From: Amycolatopsis orientalis DSM 43388
GTDB lineage: Bacteria > Actinomycetota > Actinomycetes > Mycobacteriales > Pseudonocardiaceae
Direction of reading: 5' to 3'
Length of the DNA: 64,000 bases
Assembly (NCBI RefSeq): GCF_000411975.1
Contig: NZ_ASXG01000076.1
Coordinates: 1 to 64,000, forward strand
The notes beneath the pieces were generated by a model, which ran no database searches, was not told the DNA's origin, and saw only the letters and a program-made list of their open reading frames with translations. Positions 52,786-63,537 of this stretch are shown piece by piece; the stretch's first letter is position 1, and each line of letters begins with the position of its first letter. The position numbers and the translations under genes were made by a program.

Positions 52786-54264
52786 TCACCGGGCCAGGAG
52801 GTTCAGGACCGACCGCGACGCGGGTTCGATCAGGTCGAGCAGGAACCGCGGGAAGACCCCGATCACGACGGCGAGCACCAGCAGCGGCGCGATCGAGACG
52901 CCCTCGGCGACGGTGAGGTCCGCGGCCGGCGTGCCGGGCTTGCCGAGGAACACTTTCTGGAACGCGCGCAGGAACAGCGCGGCGGTCACCAGGATGCCGA
53001 GGAACGCCAGCACGGTCGCGACCGGGGCGGCGCCGAGGGAACCGGTGAAGATCTGGAACTCCGCGATGAAGCCGGAGAAACCCGGCAGTCCCAGGGAAGC
53101 GAAGGCGGCCGCGGCAGTCAGGCCCGCGAACCGGGGTGCGCTCGCGGCCAGCCCGCCGAACCGGTCGAGGTCGTAGGTGCCGCCGCGTTCGTAGAGGACT
53201 CCGGCGAGGAGGAACAGCGCGCCGGTGATCAGGCCGTGGCTCACCATCTGCGTGACCGCGCCGGTCACGGCCAGCTCGCGGGCTTCGCTCGCCGAGCCCG
53301 CGGCCATCCCGGCCGCGCCGATCGCCAGGATGATGTATCCCATGTGGTTGACCGAGGTGTAGGCGATCATCCGCTTGAAGTCCCGCTGGCCCAGCGCGAC
53401 CAACGCTCCATAAAGGACACTCACCACCCCGGCCACGACGAACACGACCGCGTAGCGGCGCCACGTGCCGGGCAGGATCGGCATGGCGATCCGGATGAAG
53501 CCGTAGGTCCCCATCTTCAGCAGCACCCCGGCCAGGATCGCCGAGCCGGCGGCAGGCGCTTCGGTGTGCGCGGGCGGAAGCCAGGTGTGGAACGGCACGG
53601 TCGGGGTCTTGATCGCGAACCCGACGCCGAGCGCCAGCAGCACCAGGCCCGCGGCCCAGCCGCCGCCGGCCAGCGGGTTCTGGCGGGTCAGTTCGACGAT
53701 GTCGAAGGTGTGCGGCGCGGCGGTGACGTAGAGCGCGATGAACCCGACGAGCAGCGCGAGCGAGCCGAGGAAGGTGTAGAGGAAGAACTTGAGCGCGGCC
53801 CGCGCGGCGTCGCGATGGCCCCAGCCGGCGATCACGAAGTACATGCCCACAATGGACAGATCGAAGAAAACGAAGAACAGGATCAGGTCGAGCGCCACGA
53901 ACAGCCCGAGGCTCACCGTCTCCAGGAACAGGAACAACGCGGCGAACGACCGTACTTGCTTCTCTTGCCGCAGCGAATAAATCGCGCAGGCGAGGAAAAG
54001 CCCGGCGGTCAAGACCACGAGCGGCAGGCTGAGGCCGTCCACCCCGAGGTGGTATCCCGAGCTGATGCTGGGAATCCACCGCAGGTTCACTTCGTAGGCA
54101 TAGCCGTCGCCGGCGGGACGAGCCGCCCACAGGACAATCGTCAGCAGGAAATCGGCCGCCGCGACGGCGAGCCACCACCAGCGCACGAACCGGTCGCTGG
54201 CGCGCGGGATCGCGAACGGGACCACCGCGGCCGCCAAGGGCAGGAACACCACGACGCTGAGCAC
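52786..54264 (-). CDS. nuoM: Complex I-like antiporter subunit NuoM
   Basis: 492 residues, fourteen helices. GVDGLSLPLVVLTAGLF, ALKFFLYTFLGSLALLVGF, TPTVPFHTWLPPAHTEAPAAGSAILAGVLLKMGTYG and QRDFKRMIAYTSVNHMGYI are the NuoM motifs, with the proton-path Lys and His present. Proton channel subunit. GTG start 17 bp after nuoL. Confidence 0.96.
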   Translation of the reverse strand: MLSVVVFLPLAAAVVPFAIPRASDRFVRWWWLAVAAADFLLTIVLWAARPAGDGYAYEVNLRWIPSISSGYHLGVDGLSLPLVVLTAGLFLACAIYSLRQEKQVRSFAALFLFLETVSLGLFVALDLILFFVFFDLSIVGMYFVIAGWGHRDAARAALKFFLYTFLGSLALLVGFIALYVTAAPHTFDIVELTRQNPLAGGGWAAGLVLLALGVGFAIKTPTVPFHTWLPPAHTEAPAAGSAILAGVLLKMGTYGFIRIAMPILPGTWRRYAVVFVVAGVVSVLYGALVALGQRDFKRMIAYTSVNHMGYIILAIGAAGMAAGSASEARELAVTGAVTQMVSHGLITGALFLLAGVLYERGGTYDLDRFGGLAASAPRFAGLTAAAAFASLGLPGFSGFIAEFQIFTGSLGAAPVATVLAFLGILVTAALFLRAFQKVFLGKPGTPAADLTVAEGVSIAPLLVLAVVIGVFPRFLLDLIEPASRSVLNLLAR

Positions 54265-54281
54265 GCGTCACCTCACGTTCG

Positions 54282-56105
54282 TCACAGGAAGATCACCAGA
54301 ATGGCCAGGACGCCCAGCGCGATCGCGGCTTGGGCGTAGTAGTGGTGCAGCTGCCCGGTCTGCGGCCGGCGCGCGAGCCGCCCAAGTGCTTGCGCGCCGC
54401 CGGACACGCCGCGGACGACGGCCTCGATCGATACCTCGACGCGCAGATCGGCCAGCCGGGCCAGCGCCGCGCCGGTCGCGGCGGCCGCGCGCACGCCGCC
54501 GTCCACGACCCGGTCGTCGAAGCGGGCGAGACTGCGCGCCAGCCAGTCGGCCGGCACGACGAAAGCCCGGTGCGCCAAGCGTTCCAGCCGCAACCAGTCG
54601 GCCAGCGCTCCGTTCTCGGGCAGCGTTCGGGCACGGGTCCAGGCCGCGGCCCCCGCGACGCCGGCGACGGCGATCACGCCGGACGCGGCCAGCTGCGCCC
54701 AGCCGGGTTCGACGGGCTCGGCGGTGCCGAGGAGTTCGGCGAACCGCCGCGACAGGCCGGGTACGCCGCCGATCCCGAGCAGCGCGGCGGCGGCCGCGAG
54801 GACGGGCAACGGCGCGAGCAGCAGCGCGGGCAGGCGATCGCCCGGCGCGGTGCCGGCGGGAGCCCAGAGGATGGTCAGGATCCGCCCGACGTAGGCGCCG
54901 CTGACCAGTGCGGCGGCCAGGCCGGCGACGTACAGCGCCGGGGAGTGCGCGAGCGCGGACGCGAGCACCGCGTCCTTGGCCACCCAGATCGACAGCGGCG
55001 GCACCCCGGCCAGCGTCAGCGCGCCGATGCTGAAAACCGCGCCCAGCAACGGATACCGCCGTGCCGCGCCGCGCAGCCGATGCAGATCCTTCGTCCCCAG
55101 CCCGAAGAGCCAGGCTCCGGCGCCGAGGAACAGCAGGCTCTTCGTCGCCGCGTGCGCGACCAGCTGGCCGGTCCCGGCTGCCTGGCCTCCGGCTCCGGCG
55201 GCGAGCACCATGAACCCGATCTGCGAACACGTCGAGGCCGCCAGCACCTGCTTGAGGTCCCGTTGCACCACCGCCACCACGCCGAGGACGAGCGCCGTCA
55301 CCACCCCGGCCCAGGCCGCCGTGTCCGCGGCCCAGCCCGTCGCCCCCAGCAACGGCTCGACCCGGATCAGCAGGTACGCCCCGGCGGCGACCATCGTGGC
55401 CGAGTGCAGCAGTGCCGAGACCGGGCTCGGGCCGTCCATCGCGCGGGAAAGCCAGAAGCTGAACGGCAGCTGCGCGGACTTCCCCAGCGCGGCCAGCACC
55501 AGTCCGGCCGCGACGGCGTCGCGCCAGCCGCCTGCGGCGCCGGGCAGCCCGGCGAGGGCGAGCCCCGGGACCCCGCCCGCCAGTGCCGCCCCAGCCGCGA
55601 GATACAGGCCGAGATCGCCCGACCGCGTCGTGAGGAACGCGATCGCCCCGGATTCCACCCGGCGGTTCTCCCGCCACCAGAAGCCGATCAGGGCGTACGA
55701 ACAGGCCCCCATGACCTCCCAGGCCATCAACAGGACGACGAGGTCGCGCGCGGTGACGGTGACCAGCATGGCCCCGGCGAACACCAGCATCAGCCCGTGA
55801 AAACGCGCCCGTGATTCCTCGGCGCCGAACTCGCCGGCCGCGAACACCAGCACCGCCGCCAGAACCGCGGCGACAGTGATCACCATGACCGCGGACAGCC
55901 CGTCCACCGCCAGCCCGATCGGCAGGTTCGCGAGCAGCGGAACGGTCACGGCGGGCCGGGCGACCGCGGCGGCGACTGCCAGCGCGAGCGTCGCCACGGC
56001 GATGCCCACGCCGACCGCGGGCGCGATCCGGTCGCCGCTGCGGCGCGAAAGCAGCAGCGCCGCACCGGCGACGAGGGGGAGACCGATCAACAGCCACAGC
56101 GTCAT
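54282..56105 (-). CDS. nuoL: Complex I-like antiporter subunit NuoL
   Basis: 607 residues. Antiporter core with MVITVAAVLAAVLVFAAGEFG, LPFSFWLSRAMDGPSPVSALLHSATMVAAGAYLL, DLKQVLAASTCSQIGFMVLAAG and AHAATKSLLFLGAGAW, followed by the long lateral helix region and a final helix (QAAIALGVLAILVIFL). Normal NuoL length. ATG 4 bp after the nuoK stop. Confidence 0.95.
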   Translation of the reverse strand: MTLWLLIGLPLVAGAALLLSRRSGDRIAPAVGVGIAVATLALAVAAAVARPAVTVPLLANLPIGLAVDGLSAVMVITVAAVLAAVLVFAAGEFGAEESRARFHGLMLVFAGAMLVTVTARDLVVLLMAWEVMGACSYALIGFWWRENRRVESGAIAFLTTRSGDLGLYLAAGAALAGGVPGLALAGLPGAAGGWRDAVAAGLVLAALGKSAQLPFSFWLSRAMDGPSPVSALLHSATMVAAGAYLLIRVEPLLGATGWAADTAAWAGVVTALVLGVVAVVQRDLKQVLAASTCSQIGFMVLAAGAGGQAAGTGQLVAHAATKSLLFLGAGAWLFGLGTKDLHRLRGAARRYPLLGAVFSIGALTLAGVPPLSIWVAKDAVLASALAHSPALYVAGLAAALVSGAYVGRILTILWAPAGTAPGDRLPALLLAPLPVLAAAAALLGIGGVPGLSRRFAELLGTAEPVEPGWAQLAASGVIAVAGVAGAAAWTRARTLPENGALADWLRLERLAHRAFVVPADWLARSLARFDDRVVDGGVRAAAATGAALARLADLRVEVSIEAVVRGVSGGAQALGRLARRPQTGQLHHYYAQAAIALGVLAILVIFL

Positions 56106-56109
56106 CGGA

Positions 56110-56415
56110 TCAGCCCTTGAGGTCGGCGGCGGAGTCGGTCAGGTCGACGTCACGCCGCCGGAAGATCGCCGTGACGACGGCGAAGCCGACCGCCATGTCC
56201 ACCGCCATCAGCGTCACCGCGACGAGCACGACGACCTGGCCGTCTGGCCGGCCGGGGGAGACGAAGTACCAGAAGGCGGCTCCGGCGACGATCACCGCGT
56301 TCGCCATCAGCTCCAGGCCCATCATGATCATCACGATGGACTGCTGCGACAACGCGCCGTACAGGCCGACGCTGAACAATGCCGCGGCCAGCAAGAGAAA
56401 AGCCTGCAGGGTCAC
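56110..56415 (-). CDS. nuoK: Complex I-like subunit NuoK
   Basis: 101 residues, three helices; IVMIMMGLELMANAVIV has the conserved membrane Glu. GTG overlaps the nuoJ stop (GTGA). The conserved second Glu region reads VAVTLMAVDMAVGFAVV, with Asp instead of Glu. Confidence 0.95.
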   Translation of the reverse strand: MTLQAFLLLAAALFSVGLYGALSQQSIVMIMMGLELMANAVIVAGAAFWYFVSPGRPDGQVVVLVAVTLMAVDMAVGFAVVTAIFRRRDVDLTDSAADLKG

Positions 56416-56975
56416 CGGTTCAGCCCTCCCGGCACCGGATCGTCCGGCCGTTTCGCGTCCAGACGGTCGCCGTAGCGGTCGTACCGGCCGCGGTGGGTCG
56501 CCAGGACGACGGTGGCGACCATCGTGGCGAACAGGCACAGCCCGAGCACCATCATCACGAGCATCTTCGACCCCATCAGCGCCTCGCCCAGCGCCCGTGT
56601 CGGGTCGGCCGGGCGCGGCCGGGCGGATGCCGGCCACGGAACCAGGAAAATCCCGGCGGCCAGCGCGGCGAACACCGCGCCGGAGATCGCGAGCGAGCCC
56701 TTCTGGTTGTGCACCATCGTCATCGGCATCAACCCGGCCGGATTCATCATGTACATGATCATGAAGACGACCATCACGACCATCTCCATGATCATCATCA
56801 GCACGACCAGGATCCCGAGGTAGGCCAGGTTCAGCAGCAGGAGCGTGCCCGCCGCGAAGACGAACGACGCCAGCAGCGCGAAGGTCGCCCGCGCCATCGA
56901 GTCGACCCGGAACACCGCGATTCCCGTCGCGACCGCCGCGACGGCGCAGGCCCAGAACGCGACTTGTGTCCACAT
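56412..56975 (-). CDS. nuoJ: Complex I-like subunit NuoJ
   Basis: 187 residues, five helices. RATFALLASFVFAAGTLLLLNLAYLGILVVLMMIMEMVVMVVFMIMYM replaces the usual NuoJ TM3 Gly/Tyr motif with an unusually Met-rich stretch. NuoJ normally has a pi-bulge YVGAIMVLF here; that sequence is changed. ATG after GGGAGCAGTCGC. Confidence 0.9.
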   Translation of the reverse strand: MWTQVAFWACAVAAVATGIAVFRVDSMARATFALLASFVFAAGTLLLLNLAYLGILVVLMMIMEMVVMVVFMIMYMMNPAGLMPMTMVHNQKGSLAISGAVFAALAAGIFLVPWPASARPRPADPTRALGEALMGSKMLVMMVLGLCLFATMVATVVLATHRGRYDRYGDRLDAKRPDDPVPGGLNR

Positions 56976-56991
56976 GCGACTGCTCCCTTCC

Positions 56992-57918
56992 TCAGCGAAC
57001 GAGCACAACGACGGCGACGACCAGCGCCTGCACCAGGGTGACCGGGATCAGCACGACCCAGGCGATCTCCTGGTAGCGCTCCATCCGCACGGTGGGCAGC
57101 CGGCGTTTCAGCCACACCAGCACGGCCAGCACCGCGAGGGTCTTGACCACCGACCACAACCACGGCGGCAGCAGCGGCCCGGCACCGCCGCCGAGGAACA
57201 GCGGCACCGCGAACGCCGCCCCGGACACCAGCAGCAACCAGCGTCCGCCGAGGAACACCAGACGGTCCACTCCGGACAGTTCGGCAGCCGCCCCGCCGGA
57301 CGCGTCCGAGCCGACCGGGTGATCGAACGGACCCCAGAACGCCATCGCCGGAACCGACAGCAGGTACCCGGCGAACGCGGCCGGCATCCACACGACGAAC
57401 CACAGCGAACCCTGCGCGGCCACCACATCCGACACCCGCAGCGAACCCGCGCCCAGCGCCGCGGTGATCAACGCGAACATATGCGGCAGTTCGTAGGCCA
57501 GCCCCTGCGCGATGAACCGGTAGCCGCCGACCAGGCCGTACGCCGAGTTGGCGCCCCAGCCGACCAGCCAGACGGCCGCCCAAGCCACCACCTCCATGGC
57601 GTTGAACCAGACGATGCCGATCGAGAAGTCCGCGACCGGCCGCTGGCCGAACGGGGTGACCAGCGACGCGAGCACGGCGGCGGCCAGGAGCGCGACCGCC
57701 CCGCTCTGTCCTAAGAGGACATCCGCGGCCAGTGTGCGCCGTCGCTGCCCCACCAGGAACCCGGCGAGGTCGCGCAGCGGGAGGGTCAGCGCCTGTCGTG
57801 CCGGTGCGCCCGCGGTCCGGGCGGTGAGCACGGCGTCCGCCGACGCGGTCGCCGCGGCGAGGGCCGCCAGCACGAGCGGCAGGAGCAATCCTGCCCACCA
57901 GGGCAGTTCGTCACCCAT
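56992..57918 (-). CDS. nuoH: Complex I-like subunit NuoH (quinone-site loops altered)
   Basis: 308 residues, eight helices. GLAYELPHMFALITAALGAGSL keeps the ELP motif, but the quinone-channel loop, usually FDLPEAE-ELVAGY-EYSG, reads FDHPVGSDASGGAAAELSG here, without the acidic run. The region after it (WLWSVVKTLAVLAVLVWLKRRLPTVRMERYQEIAWVVLIPVTL) is normal. Overlaps the NuoB/D-like gene by 8 nt. Confidence 0.92.
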   Translation of the reverse strand: MGDELPWWAGLLLPLVLAALAAATASADAVLTARTAGAPARQALTLPLRDLAGFLVGQRRRTLAADVLLGQSGAVALLAAAVLASLVTPFGQRPVADFSIGIVWFNAMEVVAWAAVWLVGWGANSAYGLVGGYRFIAQGLAYELPHMFALITAALGAGSLRVSDVVAAQGSLWFVVWMPAAFAGYLLSVPAMAFWGPFDHPVGSDASGGAAAELSGVDRLVFLGGRWLLLVSGAAFAVPLFLGGGAGPLLPPWLWSVVKTLAVLAVLVWLKRRLPTVRMERYQEIAWVVLIPVTLVQALVVAVVVLVR

Positions 57919-59200
57919 GGGTCACCCGCGTCCGCTCGAGATCGGGATCGAGACCGGCGACGATCAACCGCGCAGCCGCGAGTTCGGCACCGGCCAGCAG
58001 ATCGGGCAGCAGAGCGAGAATTTCGTCCGGGTCCTCGACGGTGGCCGGTGCGGCGCCGGTCGCCTCGTCGAGCCAGCGGTACAGGCGATCGGCGGTGTCG
58101 CCGGCCAGCGCTCCGCGGTCGAGCCGCCCCAGCCCGGACAACGACCAGCGCAGCGTCCTCGACCGCCGGACGCGGCGGGCCCACCGGGCCAGCTGGCCGC
58201 CGACGTCGCGTCCGGCGAGCAGATCGTCGCGCAACCGGCAGGCGGCGACGGCGGCGTCCTCCCAGCCCGCGACGGACAGCAGCCGCGCGCAGCTGTCGAG
58301 CCGTCGCGCGGCGATCCGGGTGCTTTCGAGCGGGAGCGTGTCCCAGAACGGCTCCATGCCGTGCGGGTGGCCGCGCACCGCTTCGACTTCGGCCTCTTGG
58401 ATCACGTCGCCTTGCAGCGTTGTCCGCACCAGCAGCCCGGCCGGCCACGCGGGCAGCACCGGGCCGAGCGGCACGGTGAGCCGGTCGAGTTTCAGGCCGT
58501 CGCGGTCGTCGGCGCGGTCCGCCATCGGGATGCCGCCGGGCATGGACATCCCGCCCATGTCGTGTCCGTGGTGGCCGCCGTGCCCCATGTCGTGGGACTG
58601 GTGCTCGCTGTGGCCCATGTCGTGGCCTTGGTGCCCGCCATCGTCCGAGTCGTGGGCTTGGTGGCCGTGCTGGCTCATGTCGTGCCCGCCGTGCGCGGCG
58701 TCGCCGGTGTCGTGGGCTTCGTCCATGGCGTGGCCGCTGTGGTCCATGGCGTGCTCGTGGTGTCCGCCGTGCCCCATGCCGGGCTCAGCGTCGTCGCCGT
58801 GGTGCATCTCGTGGCCGTGCATTCCGTGGTTGTCGGCCGGAGGATGCTGACTGCGGGCTGCTTCGTGGCGGTCCAGGTCGGCGTCCGGCGGCAGCACCCC
58901 GGAACGGAGTTGCTGTTCCGCCTCGGTCAGCTTGGCGTCCGCCTCGGCGGGATCGGCAATGTCGGCTCGGGACCGGGGTCCCGGAACGACGCGCCACACG
59001 GCTTCGAGGAACGGTTCCATCGCCGGATCCCGCGGTCCGGCGACGATCAGCAGATTCGCTTCGGCCGGGTTCGGCGCGGGACGCCAGCCTTGCCGGCGGA
59101 GCCGCTGTTCCGCGGCGAGCCGGGCGGCAGTTCCCCCGACCGTGCTGACGAGCAGCGGCCGCACCGAAATCCGCTGGAGCAGCCAGGCGGTCAGGTCCAT
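57911..59200 (-). CDS. Degenerate NuoB-NuoD-like fusion with His/Met-rich linker
   Basis: 429 residues. Residues 1-80 resemble NuoB (EQRLRRQGWRPAPNPAEANLLIVAGPRDPAMEPFLEAV) but lack all cysteines of cluster N2. Residues 112-226 form a linker with about 28 His and 12 Met, including four HDM repeats. Residues 237-429 resemble NuoD (LDRLTVPLGPVLPAWPAGLLVRTTLQGDVIQEAEVEAVRG) without the expected quinone His. No signal peptide, so probably on the cytoplasmic side. The fusion reading is my inference from motif order; the gene sits exactly where nuoB-nuoD would be, between nuoA and nuoH. The linker could bind copper or nickel. Confidence 0.85.
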   Translation of the reverse strand: MDLTAWLLQRISVRPLLVSTVGGTAARLAAEQRLRRQGWRPAPNPAEANLLIVAGPRDPAMEPFLEAVWRVVPGPRSRADIADPAEADAKLTEAEQQLRSGVLPPDADLDRHEAARSQHPPADNHGMHGHEMHHGDDAEPGMGHGGHHEHAMDHSGHAMDEAHDTGDAAHGGHDMSQHGHQAHDSDDGGHQGHDMGHSEHQSHDMGHGGHHGHDMGGMSMPGGIPMADRADDRDGLKLDRLTVPLGPVLPAWPAGLLVRTTLQGDVIQEAEVEAVRGHPHGMEPFWDTLPLESTRIAARRLDSCARLLSVAGWEDAAVAACRLRDDLLAGRDVGGQLARWARRVRRSRTLRWSLSGLGRLDRGALAGDTADRLYRWLDEATGAAPATVEDPDEILALLPDLLAGAELAAARLIVAGLDPDLERTRVTHG

Positions 59201-59532
59201 CGGAACACGCCTTCCCGCCGCGCGTACCAGACTCCGGCGAAGAGCACGGCGAGGAACGCGAACATCTCCACGACCGCTGTGGTCCCGACTTCCTTGACGA
59301 CCAGCGTCCACGGGTACATGAAGACCATCTCCATGTCGAAGGCGAGGAACACCATGGTGATCGGGTACCAGCGGACGTGGAAACGGGACACCGCGTGCTC
59401 GGCCGGGGAACCGCCGGAGAGGAACGGCAGGACGTCCCGTGCGGTCGGCGCGAGCCGGACCAGCCGCGCGAAGGCGTAGCCGCCGGCGGCCAGCAGGACA
59501 ACCGCGGCAAGGGCCGCGAGCGCACCCAGCAC
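59191..59532 (-). CDS. nuoA: Complex I-like subunit NuoA
   Basis: 113 residues, three helices. RFHVRWYPITMVFLAFDMEMVFMYPWTLVV is the NuoA signature with FDxE. GTG after GAGGAGGCG. First gene of the operon; a BlaI-type dyad lies 26 bp upstream. Overlaps the next gene by 10 nt. Confidence 0.95.
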   Translation of the reverse strand: MLGALAALAAVVLLAAGGYAFARLVRLAPTARDVLPFLSGGSPAEHAVSRFHVRWYPITMVFLAFDMEMVFMYPWTLVVKEVGTTAVVEMFAFLAVLFAGVWYARREGVFRWT

Positions 59533-59557
59533 TCCGCCTCCTCGGTCTGCATCGGTC

Positions 59558-59574
59558 TACTACGGAGCTTAGAG
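59558..59574. promoter_or_regulatory. BlaI-type operator (weaker) upstream of nuoA
   Basis: TACTACGGAGCTTAGAG keeps TACTA at the left but AGAG instead of AGTA at the right end. It lies 26 bp before nuoA, the position seen for stronger sites elsewhere. Confidence 0.5.
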
Positions 59575-59998
59575 GGCCGGACCGGGACCGGCAGCTCGAC
59601 GCTCCTATACGGGTACGGGGTAATGCTATAGGGGCGCTCGCAGGCTGTCGATCTGGGATCGGCTTCGGTGCCGATGGCGGGCTTGGGCGGTTTTTCGTAC
59701 GGGTGGGCCGTGGCACGGAAACGCCCGGCGGCGGGTAAGCGGGCGGCCGCGGCAGGTTCCTGTGATCCGGTTCCGGGCGCGTGACCTGGCGGGGTGGCTC
59801 GGGCAGGCGAGCAGGCGGTGCCGCCCGACTGTCCTCTTCGGACGCTGTGGTCGACGGGATGTCGTTGGCCTGGAACGGTGGCGATTCGCCGACGTCGCGA
59901 GGCGGGCCCGGACGGCTGGTGCCCCGGCGACCTCCGGGAGAACACACCGCGGCGGCCGAAATCCGCTGCTGACAAGAAAGTCGCGACGATCGGCAGCG
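59575..59998. other. Gene-free stretch between nuoA and ctpD
   Basis: No gene with supporting features in about 420 bp. An inverted repeat CCTATA...TATAGG (59604-59632) encloses GGGTACGGGGTA and could be part of a nuoA-side promoter. Confidence 0.4.
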
Positions 59999-62032
<2,034 letters not shown>

Positions 62033-62080
62033 GAGGAACCTCCAAGACGAGCGGGCTGACTGGATCACGATAACAGAACA

Positions 62081-62098
62081 CATGAAGATGTCTTCATG
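62081..62098. promoter_or_regulatory. NmtR-type operator between ctpD and nmtR
   Basis: CATGAAGA-TG-TCTTCATG, a perfect 8-2-8 dyad, 49 bp from the ctpD start and 29 bp from nmtR. ArsR/SmtB operators have this shape. Confidence 0.8.
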
Positions 62099-62126
62099 CG
62101 TTATGGGGTGAGTTATGCTGCACCGC

Positions 62127-62489
62127 ATGGGACACGGGGTGCAGGGGCACGATCGCCCGGCAGCACGGCTCGACGCCGAGTCGGCCGCGCACGTCGCCAC
62201 CACCCTGCAGGCGCTGGCCACCCCGAGCCGGTTGCTGATCCTGACCGAACTGCGGCACGAACCCCGGCCGGTCACCGCGCTCGCGGAGGCGATCGGCATG
62301 GAACAGTCCGCGGTGTCGCATCAGCTGCGGCTGCTGCGCAATCTCGGCCTGGTCACCGGCACCCGGACCGGCCGCAGCATTGTCTACAGCCTCTACGACA
62401 ACCACGTCGCCCAGCTGCTGGACGAAGCCGTCTACCACAGCGAGCACTTGCGTCTCGGGTTGAGCGACGCTCCCCGCACCGCGGGCTGA
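62127..62489 (+). CDS. nmtR: Ni/Co-sensing ArsR-type repressor NmtR
   Basis: 120 residues, the length of M. tuberculosis NmtR. The start MGHGVQG is chosen because Gly 2 and His 3 are Ni ligands in NmtR; a start at 62115 would bury them. DNA helix EQSAVSHQLRLLRNLGLV; metal site YDNHVAQLLDEAVYHSEHLRLGLS with Asp/His ligands. TATGCT at 62114-62119 predicts a transcript starting at about the ATG (leaderless). Confidence 0.95.
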   Translation: MGHGVQGHDRPAARLDAESAAHVATTLQALATPSRLLILTELRHEPRPVTALAEAIGMEQSAVSHQLRLLRNLGLVTGTRTGRSIVYSLYDNHVAQLLDEAVYHSEHLRLGLSDAPRTAG

Positions 62490-63537
62490 CCGTCCTCGGA
62501 ACCCGGGGCGGTGCACCGAGTTCGCGGAAGCGCTCTGCCGGAACTCGACGCCGGTCCGCCGGGGCGGAGCCGCTGTGCCCCCGCTGATCGGTTCCGGCCG
62601 GCCGCGCGGGGAGGGACTCTGATTCCCCATGCCAGGAACTTGAGGTGAAGCTGTGGGCGCGGTTGAGGCGTGTCTGTCCTAGGTCGCAGAGCTGGCTGGA
62701 CTCGGTGGCTCGGCAGAGGGAGGGCCAGCGCCCCAATGTGGCATTGGGTGCATGCGACGCACCCAATGTGGCATTGGGTGCGCGGCGGGAACGGTCAGAG
62801 GGGCATCAATCGGTCATTCCGGCGGCGTCGGCTTCTCTTGTGGACGGTCAGCAGGCCGTGTCGACGCGGCTTAAGTTCCTGGCATTGACTCTGAGTCCCT
62901 CAGGGTTCCCCTCACGGACCTGCGAAGACAGTCATGCGGGAATCAATGGGGCATTTCAGCGATCCTGACGTCCTTTACGGACGGTCAGCGGGCCGAGGCC
63001 ACGAAGGTTAAGTCCCTGGCATTGCGTGCCGGCCTGCCGGGAGGCCGGCGAGGTCGGCGACGAGGCCGCTGAGCATGCCGCCGCACCCGCCTCGCGCCGG
63101 GTCACCGCCGCGCTCGCACAGGCGACCCTCGAAACGGCTGCTGCGGCGCCTTGGCCCCGCCGCACTGCCGTCCACATCTCAGGAAGATCGAAGGACCGGA
63201 TCCCGCCTCGGGCAAGTTCGTACATCGGCAACCTGCTGCGGCGCTTGCGTCGCCGCGAGCCGAGGCGAAAGGCCCATCGCGATGTTCGGTCGCTCGCCCG
63301 AGCTGCCGAAGAGTGCGGTCGGTCAGCGGGTACCTTGCCGCGGAAGAGTTTTGCCCCGTCCGGCGGGGCCGGCGATGGGCCGCACCTGATCCTCAGGCGT
63401 GCTTTCGGCCGAGATCATCCGGCAATGCGGAGCGCGGCAGAAGGCATCGATCTCGACCGGCGAGCCTGCCGGGCTGTCGACCCGGGATCAACCTTGGGGT
63501 GGAGGCGAGCGAGCGTGCTCGTTCGTACGGTTGCGCC
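62490..63537. other. Repeat-rich gene-free stretch
   Basis: No supported gene in about 1050 bp. It holds AATGCCAGG-type repeat ends at about 62630 (left), 62868-62886 (right, CTTAAGTTCCTGGCATTG) and 63007-63023 (right, GTTAAGTCCCTGGCATTG), each right end preceded by a TGGACGGTCAGC/TACGGACGGTCAGC block. GACTCTGAGTCCCTCAGG and CCCTCACGGAC pieces of the hairpin family follow at 62887. Two CCCAATG palindromes lie at 62732 and 62759. Confidence 0.55.
62732..62781. repeat. Two CCCAATG-TGG-CATTGGG hairpins in tandem
   Basis: First stem 62732-62738 with 62742-62748, second GCACCCAATG (62759-62768) with CATTGGGTGC (62772-62781), both with a TGG loop and about 30 bp apart. Small palindromic intergenic repeat. 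Confidence 0.7.

Noticed and set aside
58522..58867. His-rich linker as frame error or misassembled repeat
   Set aside because: The frame stays open on both sides, NuoB-like and NuoD-like parts flank it in the same frame, and the repeats are varied rather than exact.
62956..63231. 91-residue minus-strand frame
   Set aside because: Overlaps a repeat end and has no motif or ribosome site; too weak to call.
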